From: Aquila chrysaetos chrysaetos
Taxonomy: Eukaryota > Chordata > Aves > Accipitriformes > Accipitridae
DNA: 64,000 nucleotides
Direction of reading: 5' to 3'
NCBI RefSeq assembly: GCF_900496995.4
Contig: NC_044014.1
Span: 9,457,001-9,521,000 of the forward strand
A program made the translations under genes and the position numbers. The notes beneath the pieces were generated by a model that saw only the letters and a list, made by a program, of their open reading frames with translations, was not told the origin of the DNA and ran no database searches. Each line of letters begins with the position of its first letter. Position 1 is the first letter of the stretch. Shown piece after piece: positions 27,601 to 36,760 of the stretch.

Positions 27601-29808
27601 GTATATGCAGAGGAAATTTAACCCAGACCACTCTTCCATAGTAACCTGTCCTTCCCCCAAAACCATAAAGCCTGCCATGCATATCCCAAATTGTTCCTCT
27701 ACCTCTGATTTCACGTAGGCATAAAAATGTTTCCTCAAATCATCTTTTGATGACCGTATTTATATTTTTCATTACCCAGAACTCCTGCTGCTGCACTGTC
27801 CAAAGTTCCACCATGTCCAATTTTCAAAACCTGATTTCTTTTGTTCCCATTTGTTTGCACACCAGCTTCTGCAAATAAGAAAATGAAAGGAAGCATTATA
27901 GGATAACCTTAGAACATAGGAAAAAATAGCACATATTTCCAGACTGCTAAAGGAGATAAAAAAAAATTATTTAAACTATGAATTACTAGTCCAGAAATTG
28001 CTGTACTGAATAAGACCAATGGTTCATCTAGATCTACTCCCAACCCCAAACAATTTGCAAGCTATTTTCGCTTAGATTCTAATGAAGTCTTACGTACCAG
28101 TATAACCAGATGTTCAGAAAATCATACTAGAAAACCTGGTGGACAGTTCACCTAAGAAGTTTCATTAACAAAGCATGCAAGAACTAGCAGCAGAGTTCCT
28201 GAAATCATCTATTATAAACAAATTTTATGCTACATAATCTGAGCAATTCCTATTGTATTTACTTCCATGTAATGGGTCATGTTTATTTGCCTGTATGTAG
28301 CCCTATGAAACTCTGCAATGAACTGAACTTCCTCACTGCTGCTTTCAAGCTGTTAGAGCATCTCAACCCACTGTACTACCTATGCAGCTGATTACTCCAG
28401 GAATTTTGCAGAGTCCAGTGCCCCTTATTTATTAGTATTAAATATGACAAATGCTCTAAGCTCCCTTACTTATTTATAATCTCTCTATTATGCCTTTCAC
28501 ATCAGGGAATCAGACATGATTCTGGCTAAATCTCTTCCATACAAAGCTGAATTGAAGTCCGTGCCTACACTACAGTTCACTACAGAGTAAATCAGCCTGA
28601 ATAAGCACTCACCACTCCGAAAGTATGTTCTCACTTCATCAGCCAGTGCCCAAAACCCCGGATTAGATGATCAAGTCCCCATATCCATTATAAAAAGAAT
28701 CTAGGCTGTAGTCCTTCACACCTTTACAACGATCACACTTCTTCCCCTAATATCGGACACCCAGGTTTCCCTGTATTCAGAAAAAGCAGACTGTGCCCAG
28801 GACTTTCAAACTCCTCGAAACACTGTGTTTTTCACTCATTTGGTGGTTGGTTCTTTTTAATGGCAAACGGCAGTGGGAGTGAAGCAGAACATCCTGCCAG
28901 TGCTGTGCTGCAGAGATGCTGCTGACACCCATTCTGGCAGATGGGTGCACACTGTCCCTGGGACCATGCTTGACAGCTCTCCAAGCAAGCTGGGATCCCC
29001 TGCATTGTGCACTGCAGGACTGGAGCTTTCTGCTGGGGCAAATCTCATCCCCATTCAAAACAAAGGCTCACATCACGCTGTACCTTAGGCAATAACAGAT
29101 GCCTGCCTCAAAGTGGTGAAGCAAGTGGTGAATATGGCCTTACAGCTCACCATGCAGCGTGACCAACACACTGAGTCTCGCAGGGACTCAGCAGCTTCAC
29201 ACAGCGAGCCAGAACGTATCCAGCAATGACTCCATTCCCCCATTCTGGGCCACGCCACAGCTGTGAACCACCACAAAAAAAAAAAAAAATCAAACCCCAG
29301 TCCTCCTTTATTCTTTGAATGCTGAGAAAGAGGGTGCAGTGGCTTGACAGGGGTTGTGATGCCAGCAGCCTAACGAGCGCACACGCTACCGCCTGACACC
29401 CATCCCACCGCCATGCCGGGCAGGGCGTCCCTGGCCGAATCGCTCGAGGGCTGAGCGCGTGTTCGCTTCAGGCCGGCCTGCTCCTGCCCTGGGACCGCAG
29501 GCAAGGCCTACGCCCGCCTCCCTGTCACGATCTCCTGGCTTGACCACCAAAACCCCACCTCGGGCCTCCGGGCCCAACTCGGGGAGTCTGCACCTCACCT
29601 CACCGCACCTCACCTCACCTCAGCCCGCCTCGCCTCCCCCGGCCCCCAGCCCCGGCCGCCTACCTGCCAGCAGCCTCTCCTTCAGGAGGTTGAGCACGCC
29701 GGCCGAGGTGGGCCCCTTGGGCTTGTACACGGCGAACAGCCCGCTCAGAGAGAAGAGCTTATCGGCGGACTTGCCCAGCACGACGCCTCCCGCCTCCCGG
29801 GCAGCCAT
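466..29808 (-). CDS. TRUB1: TRUB1, TruB-family tRNA/mRNA pseudouridine synthase (complete, 8 coding exons)
   Basis: Joined exons on the minus strand: 29808-29664, 27868-27776, 24250-24195, 10609-10528, 4739-4667, 3366-3227, 2109-2053, 680-466. They total 861 nt, or 286 codons plus TGA, all with GT-AG junctions in frame. Visible motifs in order: KPKGPTS at residues 29-35 (TruB motif I); [12 protein letters not shown] at 68-79 with the catalytic Asp at 72; [13 protein letters not shown] from 100; [12 protein letters not shown] at 150-161; GGGFYVRSL at 201-209; [16 protein letters not shown] at 226-241. Known role of the family: isomerises uridine 55 in the T-loop of tRNA and uridines in mRNA hairpins of the GUUCNANNC type; human TRUB1 is also reported to promote let-7 maturation. 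The protein is shorter than human TRUB1 (about 349 residues from memory), mainly because it lacks most of the Ala-rich N-terminus. I chose the ATG at 29808 because it has A at -3 and G at +4 and begins MAAREAGG, like the human start region. No stop, frameshift or lost catalytic residue is seen. Confidence 0.95.
681..2052 (-). other. TRUB1 intron 7
   Basis: 1372 bp, AT-rich. The only notable feature is an 11-G run at 1772-1782. I see no exon-like open frame with splice sites and no recognisable repeat. Confidence 0.85.
2053..2109 (-). CDS. TRUB1: TRUB1 exon 7
   Basis: 57 nt, encoding [18 protein letters not shown] (residues 198-215), with split codons 197 and 216 at its ends. The FYVRSL stretch is the TruB motif with the conserved arginine (residue 207) next to the active site. 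The acceptor is aacattccag; the donor is AAAG|gtaggc. Confidence 0.94.
2110..3226 (-). other. TRUB1 intron 6
   Basis: 1117 bp. The minus-strand open frame at 2772-3023 shows no family motifs and is judged a chance frame. Nothing else recognised. Confidence 0.85.
3227..3366 (-). CDS. TRUB1: TRUB1 exon 6
   Basis: 140 nt, from the last base of codon 150 to the first base of codon 197. It encodes [20 protein letters not shown] and then a segment containing KPARPV and [10 protein letters not shown]. This is the conserved P-x-YSALKxxGxR region and the substrate-binding region of TruB. The acceptor (tctatctgatcag) has a weak pyrimidine tract; the donor is CTGG|gtaaag. Confidence 0.94.
3367..4666 (-). 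other. TRUB1 intron 5
   Basis: 1300 bp of AT-rich intron with no recognisable repeats, RNA genes or conserved motifs. Confidence 0.85.
4667..4739 (-). CDS. TRUB1: TRUB1 exon 5
   Basis: 73 nt, completing codon 126 and encoding residues 127-149 plus two bases of codon 150: [20 protein letters not shown] then VPP. It matches the human segment that ends IMQVPPL. The acceptor is tttctacag; the donor is CCACT|gtaagt, a perfect consensus. Confidence 0.94.
6534..6553. repeat. Poly(T) tract
   Basis: Twenty consecutive T, preceded by TTTTC units, inside TRUB1 intron 4. No retroposed body is recognised next to it. Confidence 0.9.
8654..8672 (+). repeat. Short interstitial telomere-like repeat
   Basis: TTAGGG TTAGGG A TTAGGG: two perfect units, a one-base insertion and a third unit, within TRUB1 intron 4. 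Could be chance at this length. Confidence 0.6.
9272..9289. repeat. (TTTA)n microsatellite
   Basis: TTTA repeated about four times, ending TTAATTG, in TRUB1 intron 4. Confidence 0.85.
10528..10609 (-). CDS. TRUB1: TRUB1 exon 4
   Basis: 82 nt, residues 99-125 and the first base of codon 126. It encodes [20 protein letters not shown] and then VTEEKPY. This is the conserved YxAxxxLG..TDT region of TruB proteins, which includes the active-site tyrosine (residue 100). The acceptor has a strong pyrimidine tract ending ccttcccag; the donor is TATG|gtaagc. Confidence 0.94.
11032..11070. repeat. (AAAC)n microsatellite
   Basis: Interrupted AAAC array in TRUB1 intron 3, close to exon 4. Confidence 0.85.
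14961..14982. repeat. (AAAC)n microsatellite
   Basis: Short AAAC array in TRUB1 intron 3. Confidence 0.8.
15902..15926 (+). other. G-quadruplex-type G-run array
   Basis: Five G-runs of 3, 3, 5, 3 and 5 bases separated by 1, 3, 1 and 1 bases. This fits the G3+N1-7 pattern on the plus strand, which is the template strand for TRUB1. Sequence pattern only. Confidence 0.65.
21579..21583. repeat. 5-bp target-site duplication (left)
   Basis: TAACC directly before the LTR, identical to 21995-21999 directly after it. Confidence 0.85.
21584..21994 (+). mobile_element. Solo LTR of an avian ERVL-type endogenous retrovirus
   Basis: 411 bp bounded by terminal inverted repeats TGTCCTGG and CCAGGACA, flanked by 5-bp target duplications TAACC (21579-21583 and 21995-21999). 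It contains TATATAA at 21703-21709, an ATTAAA poly(A) signal at 21861-21866, and a 3' part (CTGCATGGTGCTTAGTTGCCAGCTGG region) typical of a widespread avian LTR family. The 5-bp duplication fits ERVL. No internal retroviral genes, primer-binding site or second LTR is adjacent, so this is a recombination remnant. It lies antisense to TRUB1 in intron 3, the usual tolerated orientation. Confidence 0.88.
21703..21709 (+). promoter_or_regulatory. LTR TATA box
   Basis: TATATAA in the U3 part of the solo LTR. A CRE/ATF-like TGATGTCA sits just upstream at 21688-21695. Whether it is still active cannot be told from sequence. Confidence 0.6.
21995..21999. repeat. 5-bp target-site duplication (right)
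   Basis: TAACC directly after the LTR, matching the left copy. It marks the original insertion point. Confidence 0.85.
24139..24160. repeat. (AAAC)n microsatellite
   Basis: AAAC array about 35 bp from TRUB1 exon 3, upstream of it in the transcript (its minus-strand complement is T/G-rich). Confidence 0.8.
24195..24250 (-). CDS. TRUB1: TRUB1 exon 3
   Basis: 56 nt, completing codon 80 and encoding residues 81-98, [18 protein letters not shown]. This lines up with the human VVGIGSGTKMLTSML segment that follows the catalytic loop. The acceptor is gtctttgcag and the donor CCAAG|gtaagg. It ends in phase 0. Confidence 0.93.
24251..27775 (-). other. TRUB1 intron 2
   Basis: 3525 bp, AT-rich, with poly(T) near 25112-25127. 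No recognisable exon, transposon or RNA gene. Confidence 0.85.
27776..27868 (-). CDS. TRUB1: TRUB1 exon 2 (catalytic Asp)
   Basis: 93 nt, residues 49-79 and the first base of codon 80. The acceptor is cttatttgcag and the donor CTGG|gtaat. It encodes [17 protein letters not shown], which contains the catalytic aspartate (residue 72) in the GTLD motif of TruB enzymes. Confidence 0.95.
27991..28040 (+). repeat. Possible old interspersed-repeat fragment
   Basis: The stretch ctgtactgaataagaccaat followed by ggttcatctag resembles a dispersed amniote repeat known from reptile and bird genomes ('gaccaatggtccatctag'). Only about 40 bp is convincing. The family is not certain. Confidence 0.35.
29275..29289. 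repeat. Poly(A) tract
   Basis: Fifteen A next to the CpG island edge in TRUB1 intron 1. No attached SINE or retrocopy is recognised. Confidence 0.8.
29591..29622. repeat. (CACCT)n pentamer array
   Basis: Six nearly perfect CACCT/CACCG units within intron 1, just past the exon 1 donor. Confidence 0.8.
29664..29808 (-). CDS. TRUB1: TRUB1 exon 1 (start codon)
   Basis: 145 coding nt, encoding residues 1-48 and the first base of codon 49. It starts ATG GCT GCC CGG inside the CpG island and carries the KPKGPTS motif I. The donor is GCAG|gtagg. The frame stays open upstream of this ATG to 30135, but that stretch holds promoter-type sequence (see findings). Confidence 0.92.
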
Positions 29809-29882
29809 GCTCCCGGCAGGCCCCGCCGACCCGGGGCAGCCGTCCCGCCGCGACCGCCCGCCTTCCGCCCCGCCCGGGGGCC

Positions 29883-29897
29883 GCTGGGAAATGTAGT
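29883..29897 (-). promoter_or_regulatory. ZNF143/THAP11 (SBS) motif
   Basis: The minus strand reads ACTACATTTCCCAGC, matching the core consensus ACTACAnnTCCCAG found in many CpG-island housekeeping promoters. It lies 75-90 bp upstream of the TRUB1 ATG and is oriented with the gene. Confidence 0.7.
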
Positions 29898-30199
29898 CCG
29901 GCGGCGAGCCGGCCGCGGCGGGAAAGGCGGTGAGGGGAGGCGGTTGAGGGGAGGCGGCGAGGGGAGGCGGCCGGGCACCCCCCGAGGCAGCCCGGCAGTC
30001 AGCGGCACGGCCGCCTCGGAGGGACCGGCGGGGCGGCGGGGTGTCTCGCGTGGGACGCCTGCCGCCGGGAGCCCTTCCGTCCAAACGGGGTGGCTGTAGG
30101 TATCGCCACCGGACACGGGGGCTCCCTGCGGGCACCGTGGGGGAGGTCGCTAGCCGGTGCGTGGCCCCTCAGCCGGCACGACGTTAGTCGTCGTACCTT

Positions 30200-33100
30200 C
30201 GTTGCCCAACTTGAAAGAATTATGTTCTGCTGACTAGCGGCTGAGTCCATTAATCTTCCCGCCCTCCTGTGTGTCATGTAAGAGAGTAGTGGGAAGGCAG
30301 GCTTCTCTCTCGCATCTCTCGCCTCCATACGGAGGCACAGCGTGTGGGTTTTCCTCTTCAGGCTCGGTTCATACAGACTCATCTCTCTGACAACGCTCGC
30401 AAGGCATTTAAGCAAGCTGTGCTTGAGCAAGGCACCGAGAGCTTGCGTGTTTCATTCATGCATTTCATTTAGTCATTTGTAAGAACCTGCAGATGAAACC
30501 GTGAGGAGACACTGTTACGGGGAAATAAATACATGGTTAGCCAAGGGCTATGCATGTTCCCGGTCCTTCCCGGAGCTTGAGAGAAGCAAATCTTCCTGCT
30601 GAAGTCAATGGCTGCCTCTGCACAGAGCAGGATCAAGGTCCCTGTGTGGTTTTTCAGCCTGGACCGGAGTCGGCGGCTCGCCCCGTGCCTCCTCACACCT
30701 TCCACAGCGGCTGCGCGGGGCCCAGAGCTCCCAGCTGCAGGCTGCCGCCACCGCGTCCGTGAGATGGGTAATGGCTGCCTGCCACCGGCAACGCCGGCCA
30801 GCCTCCCCTGCGTGCCTCTTGCACGTATTATTCATCAGGCGCCCTATCTACGTAGCCGTAATCTGGCTGTGGAAGTACTTGCTGTCACCATAAGTCGCGA
30901 GGGTGGATTCCCTGGTGAGTGGTACAGGTGGCCGTCTTTGCAGGGCATTGGAAGCGAGGTGTCAGAGTCCTTCTCCGGTAGATAAAATGGCAAAGACACG
31001 CTTGGGTAAAAGGTCAGCAGGAAAATTGCTACTGATTCACATGGAGTTAAAATTTAAGCAGAGTTGTGGAAGGCATGTTGTAAACTGTGATGGAGTTTTT
31101 GTTGCAGACATGGTTTAGTCAGGCTAACTATTCGAAAACTGTTCTCACCAATTCCCTGCTACAAAGAACTTAAGCACAGATTGCTCTGTAAGTGGGCTCA
31201 AGCAAAACTATTTAAACATGACTGTTAAGAAATGGTGTTAGTAAGTTTCCGGGTGTTAGTAATGCAACCCAAGGACTGAAATGCAAACCTGTCACACCAT
31301 CATGGCCAGCAGTATCGTTGGGTCAGCAGACTGTTCTGAAAACATCGCAAAGGATCAGAGGGAGATTATGCAGAAATGAGAACTCCATTCTTGGCATAAA
31401 GACATCCTTAATGCAAAGAGCACCTCAGCTTTCCAATAATGCAGCAGCAGACAGGGCCTGTGAAAAAACTCCCTGTACTGCCTTCTCAGGACTGACCTAA
31501 GCAGAGAATTGTCTAAAATGATGTAATTAACCTGACGCAGGCATAGGGCATGAGCTGAAGGTCAGTGTCTGACCCCCAGTACTGTTTCCACAAATTGCAA
31601 AAAGCTTTTTTTCTGGGGGTTTGCTGGGGTTTTTTTGAGGACAAGGTTTCAGGTGTCTATAGAAACTACCCCCTACTCTCATTTTTAGTGTTGAGCAGGA
31701 AGTTCTTGTAGGTCTCCTAAACTTCTGCATCAGCAATTAAAACACAACACTTTGTTATTGCAGCAGATGGAGTCTTTGAAGGCTTAGAAAGAGAAGGTTT
31801 GCTTTGACTTCAGTGGGCATTGGATAAGGGCCCAAAATAAGAATTGTGAAAAACTATTAACGACTGTCAGTATTTTAGTTAGCTGGAAGTATATGTGTAC
31901 ATAAATCGCACATGGCTCTCTTCATGGGGCAAGGTTATTCAGCATTCAAAATGGTGGGAATGATGTACCAAACTGTTCATCTCAGGGGCTTTATTTCAGG
32001 TTTGCCTCGTGTTGCTTGTGATTAAAAGTCATTACCATCTGCTCAGTAGCCTATTTGAAATGAGATGTTTATCTCCAACAATTCCTAGCCAAGCCAGGAT
32101 CCAAAACAACCAAAAGCATGATTAGAGTTACTGACTTTATTTGCAACCTTAATAAAGGGGCTCGGTAAATGGCTGAAAGGATGATGTTGCTTTATGCATG
32201 CAACATGACAGGTCTAGTAGAGGCAGGCCAAATCCTCCACTCAGGTCACTGGAACTGCACAAAGTAATGCCTCGAGAATCTGGTACAATTATGCTTTAGA
32301 GAGAGGAGATAATAGGTAGTAGCTGTTGTACGTGCAAACAGCAGATGAGTACTATTGCAGAAGAGGAGAAATCTGTTACTTGCTTGTGCAGAACAGAGAT
32401 GCAACATTTCCTTCTACCTTCTCCAGAAAGATACTCACTCCTTTGTGTGCTTTCAGACTGGCTTTTTCTGAGGTAATGCTCCCAGACCACAGTGCAGAAG
32501 AAAATGATGCTGCATTACAGCATTTAGATTCAGTAGCAACAGGCCATTTCTGTCTTTGTGTTCACTTTATGATTCCAGCTTTATTGTCTGTATCCAAATC
32601 AGAGCAAATAATTGCAAGGAGGTCAATCATGGCTCATGTTCTTCCTGTAAAAACAGAGTTGCAGCTGTTTGAAAGTTTAGGTCCTAGACGTGTAAACTGC
32701 TCCCTTGTCAGCTAGCAGAATTTTGTCTGTTATTGGAACTATCAAAGCCTGAAATACATAGAATTTTTTTCCTCTAACTGTTCCATCTATTTGGATAATA
32801 AGGGGTAGATAAATAACTGTTCAACTTGTTAGTTCATTCGGTCCCATTCAGATGGGCACAAAGTCATAATTCATTGTGTTTGAGTGGTTCTTCTGAACAA
32901 AAGTAGGTTCTTCAGTATCTTGTTGAACTGCAGCAAGTTGAAAAAAGAATGTCAATTATTGCATGCAGGGGAAAGATATTACTACCCATGACACACACTA
33001 AACCTAGGTTTGGCAATTTTTGTTAGTCATTCTCCCCATGAGAAAAGGTTCCTAAACTGCAAGTATTTCATGAACAGATTTTTGTATTTTGTTCAGAACA

Positions 33101-34880
33101 AGATCAGTAGTTAAGGTTTACGCCAATTTGGATTTTATGTCTAGGCTTTTGTTTATTTTTAGGAATATTTTCTTTCCACCTTCATTCTGGCTTCTCTGGT
33201 ATTAGAGGGATTATTTTTAATTGAGAATAGTTTAGACAAGGAGAGATTTTGGTTAGCTGATTTAATGCAGATTTATAGTGTCAATTTGAGTTGAACTGGA
33301 CAGAATATAGTAGGATCGAAATGTTTTTAGCTGTTCCTTCTTTATGTGAAATGCAGTTCTGGCAGTTAGCTAAACAAGAGAACAGCAATTTTTCCTGATA
33401 ACTGGTAGGTCACAAACGGTGTAGAGCTAGCTATGGAGAAATATGATACAGATATGATTTCAATTGCTCCTTATGGACCCTTTCTAAACATATTGCATTA
33501 GTAAGTGAGGACAGATCTGTTATGGACTGGGAAGTTACTTTTAATCTCTGATACATGCCCAGGTGTGTCTGTACTGACAGAGGACTAAGCATGGTCTGGA
33601 ATCAGAAGATTCAGTGATGCTGAGGGGAACAAAAACAAAATACATTCTGCAGATCTTTGATATTATTGTTAATAAGAGTCTCAGTGGGATTCTCATTTCT
33701 TGTTTAAATTTGCAGTTTCTTGTTACAGTTGCTGTCAAAGAAATAATTTTCCAAGAAGCTGCATCCTAATTAGCAACAACGAAGAACTCACCAGATGTGC
33801 GTATGAAAGAAGGCATCACGAGGGATTTTTTATATGGACAATTCAAGTCCAACCTGCCCCTCTGTAAATTCAGAACATAACGTTAAAAGGACCTGGACAC
33901 CATTAAATCTGAGAAACTGCTAAATGCCGTGGCTAGAAAATAAATTCAGCAGTATGAGTTGAACTGAATTCTGTTTTCTTGAAAAACATTCAGTCTTGAT
34001 TTGAAGATACTGGGAGACAGGAAAAAAAAAAAAAGATCTGTAGCTTCACTAGTAGTTCAAATTTATACCTGTTTTCTCCACTGGCTTTGTACAAATTCAG
34101 CATTCAGATAAATGTGTTCATAATCAGTCCTTTGGTGACTTATTCACATCTTGTGAGCCCATGTATAGACTGATTAATGGTTTGTGAGACAGATGCCCAG
34201 TGAAGAGAATACCTGAGCTCCAACACCTCAAATGATGGCCTTTCCTCACCTACTCATTTGAGTGAAGGAACAGATTGTACTTACAGAAAAAAGCCACCTT
34301 CAACATCTAACATTAAAGTCACATCAAAGTTAAATAAATACTGTGTAATTTTCTTGACAGGAAAGCTAAAGCCTATGAAGCCCCTGTCTGTGGAGAGTTA
34401 AGAGCTTCTCTTCCAAAACATTCCTGCACTTCCAGATTCAATGTGCTCTGGCTTCAGCAGTGTCAGAGCCATCTCCTCTGCACAAACAACTGGGTTGGTT
34501 CAGGTCCCTAGCCCACTACTGGAAGCCTGTAGCAAATGCTTAAAGAAAGCATAAGAATGAAGACTGCAAGGAGTTTCCTTCTTCCCTTACACACCCAGCT
34601 TCTCGTTGTCAGCAATCGGAGGTATTTTTAGCCAAAGCTTCAATGTGGGCTGTTATATTTAACCATTATCAATGAATCTTCCATCCGTTGTCTAATCTGC
34701 CTAACTGCTTTGAAGCTATATGTACATTCAGCTTTTACTCTCTGGCAATGACTTTCTCAAGTTAGTTGGAAGTTGTATGAAGGAGTCCTATTTAGTTTGT
34801 CCTTTATTTTGAGCTACCTTGACTAGCACTAGGTATCTCCTGATTCTAGTACAATGAAAAATTCACTCATTTATTTCCTC
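30200..34880. other. Intergenic, upstream of TRUB1
   Basis: Starts with a CpG-enriched shoulder (to about 30960), then becomes AT-rich. The 125- and 129-codon plus-strand frames at 30608-30985 and 32326-32715 lack family motifs and are judged random. No transposon recognised. Confidence 0.7.
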
Positions 34881-35290
34881 CATCTCTCTTATGATTTGAA
34901 AGACCTTAGATCATATCTCACTCTCCCCTTGTCTGTCTCTTCTCAATTTGAAGAATCCTATTAAGTCTTTCTGAAGCTTTCTATTTAGTCACTCCTCGGA
35001 CAGAGGCTATTTGTTGGCTATAATCTTTATTATGATTATAACTATCTTCTCCATCTCTTTTTAGATTTTACAACATCCTTCTTGATATGGGGTGGCCAGT
35101 ATTTTACTCAGCAGTTAAAATATGGCCATGTTGTTGTTTTATAGTGTGGGGTAACAAGACCTTCTGTTGTGCTTTCGGTTCCTTCCCAAAATTCTTAGCA
35201 CCTGATTTATGTTTTTGATCTCTTTACAAGGTGCAAAGCTTGGTCTCCTGGGCACAGTTGGAGAGCCTCTTTCTGCACCAGTAAGATCAT
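34880..35290 (-). mobile_element. Ancient CR1/L3-like LINE fragment (antisense)
   Basis: On the plus strand the wording 'tcttctcaatttgaagaatcc ... caacatccttcttgatatgg ... ccagtattttactc ... agaccttctgttgtg' follows the reverse complement of the 3' half of CR1/L3 reverse-transcriptase sequence, with heavy divergence. Boundaries are approximate. Confidence 0.45.
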
Positions 35291-36420
35291 GCAGCATCAT
35301 TAACAGAGGTGGGGATAGATGGTAGCAGGTGTCTCGGGCCCTCACCACACTTTCCTGACTGCCTGACACGTCACGTATTGCAAGTGAAGCTGCCTGATGC
35401 CTGATAGCTGTTCTCATTCTCCCTGCGTGCTCCATCTTCCATTCCATGGATGCTTTTAGGGGGTCTACTGGACAAGCACACAAGTTATGTTATTGGGGGA
35501 AAGAATAATTCTCTGCAGAAGTAGGATAGCACACGTCATTATTTGCTTATTACTCTTTCCTCCTGGTCTGACAAGTCTTCATACCCTTCCCAAGAATGGC
35601 CTGCACTGGGTGACTCACAGCAAGAAAGTAGACAGCCAGCTGTAAAGCTTTTCTGCAAAAGGCAGTCAGAAGAAGCACAGAGATGAAGGTTCACTCCACA
35701 TTAGGGTCTTGGAGTTACAGCCCAAAATGTAACAATTGCTTAAATGCTCTGGTCTACCATAAGAAGAAAGAAATACCTCTCCTCACACTGAAGAAGGGCA
35801 GCTGTCCAGAAACCCTACAAAGGGCAATGGCTAAGCATCTCAGGCTCTTCATGCCAAGAAGAGTGGGGACATAAATAGATGATCTCCCCCCAGACATGAC
35901 CTCAATCAACGAATCTCTCCTCTAACTGGAGAAATCCCCACAACAGTCATCCCACACACGGGCAGAAACTCGCCTTTCTCAACCTAACGCTAAACTGACA
36001 GTTTTCTCCAAGCCACCTTTTTTCCTTTGTTCCCTAGGAAAATTCACTCCTTTTGGCTCTAACTCTTTCAAAGGAAGACACACTCCCCATATTCATCTTC
36101 TACTTGATCATTCACCCCTTGCAACTGCTCCTTAGTATCTGCCTAGCTTAACACCTTCTTTGCTGTGAGAGGCTTGTAAACATCACCAGCCCAAGCAAAC
36201 AGCTATGATAAGAAGGTCAAAGCTGTGGATTTGCTATCCATTGTCCCAAGAATTAAATTGGAGCTGAGGAGGTGTTTGCTGTGTTCCCTGGCCAGAGGAG
36301 CCAGTGGCCATTCTGGCAGATTTTGCCTGGAAGATAACCTGCTGGCATGAGCACAAGCATAGCACACCTCCTCCATCCTCTTCTAGTGGCAGAATCTCTC
36401 CCTAAATAAGCACAAGTAAC
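35290..36420. other. Intergenic, nothing recognised
   Basis: No gene, repeat family or strong regulatory motif recognised. Open frames are short. Confidence 0.6.
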
Positions 36421-36760
36421 GATGGATTAGTTCCAATTAATTTAGAAGTGCAAAAAAACAAAAGTAGCCATTGCCTATGGGCGGGGGCTGCCAATTGCAT
36501 CACTAATGAGAACTCCAGAATCAATAATCAAGCAGCTCCAGGCAGTGAAGTATATTTCTAATGCATGTTATAATACTGTTGACAGAAATTGTTCCATTTG
36601 CCATAAATTATTCAACTTTTAATTGTTTAGGCTTTGGAGTCTGTAAAGATGCTAATTGCCAACTGTAAGATTAAATTGATAATGTCTGCTTTTTATTTTC
36701 GTAAAGTTGGACTTAAAATCACAGAGGGAAGAAAGACTTTGATTTTACAGATACCTTGTT
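36420..36760. promoter_or_regulatory. Candidate distal regulatory element (homeobox-rich)
   Basis: Dense homeodomain-type cores (CCAATTAATTTA, GCCAATTGCATCACTAATGA, AATCAATAATCAAG, GCTAATTGCCAA, TTAAATTGATAATG) without coding potential or repeat character. This is the look of conserved noncoding DNA. Conservation cannot be checked here. Confidence 0.3.

Larger units (their letters stand above)
27869..29663 (-). other. TRUB1 intron 1
   Basis: 1795 bp. It includes a possible old interspersed-repeat fragment at 27991-28040, a 15-A run at 29275-29289 and a CACCT pentamer array at 29591-29622. Its last 280 bp, next to exon 1, belong to the CpG island. Confidence 0.85.
29380..30200. promoter_or_regulatory. 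CpG island promoter of TRUB1
   Basis: Very GC-rich sequence with dense CpG, sharply different from the AT-rich DNA on both sides. It covers exon 1, its donor and about 390 bp upstream of the ATG. No TATA box is seen near the ATG, which fits a housekeeping promoter with dispersed start sites. CpG stays moderately raised to about 30960. The overlapping long open frames on both strands follow from the lack of AT-rich stop codons. Confidence 0.85.

Noticed and set aside
29459-29896. Plus-strand 145-codon open frame over the CpG island
   Set aside because: It is the antisense shadow of TRUB1 exon 1 and its promoter, Pro/Ser/Ala-rich from GC composition, with no family motifs.
30608-30985. Plus-strand 125-codon frame as a divergent gene
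   Set aside because: No recognisable domain or splice-supported exon structure; it lies on the CpG shoulder, where stops are rare.
32326-32715. Plus-strand 129-codon frame as a gene
   Set aside because: Composition looks random and there is no domain or clear promoter context.
35139-35483. Minus-strand 114-codon frame as a gene
   Set aside because: Partly overlaps the old CR1/L3-like fragment and shows no domain.
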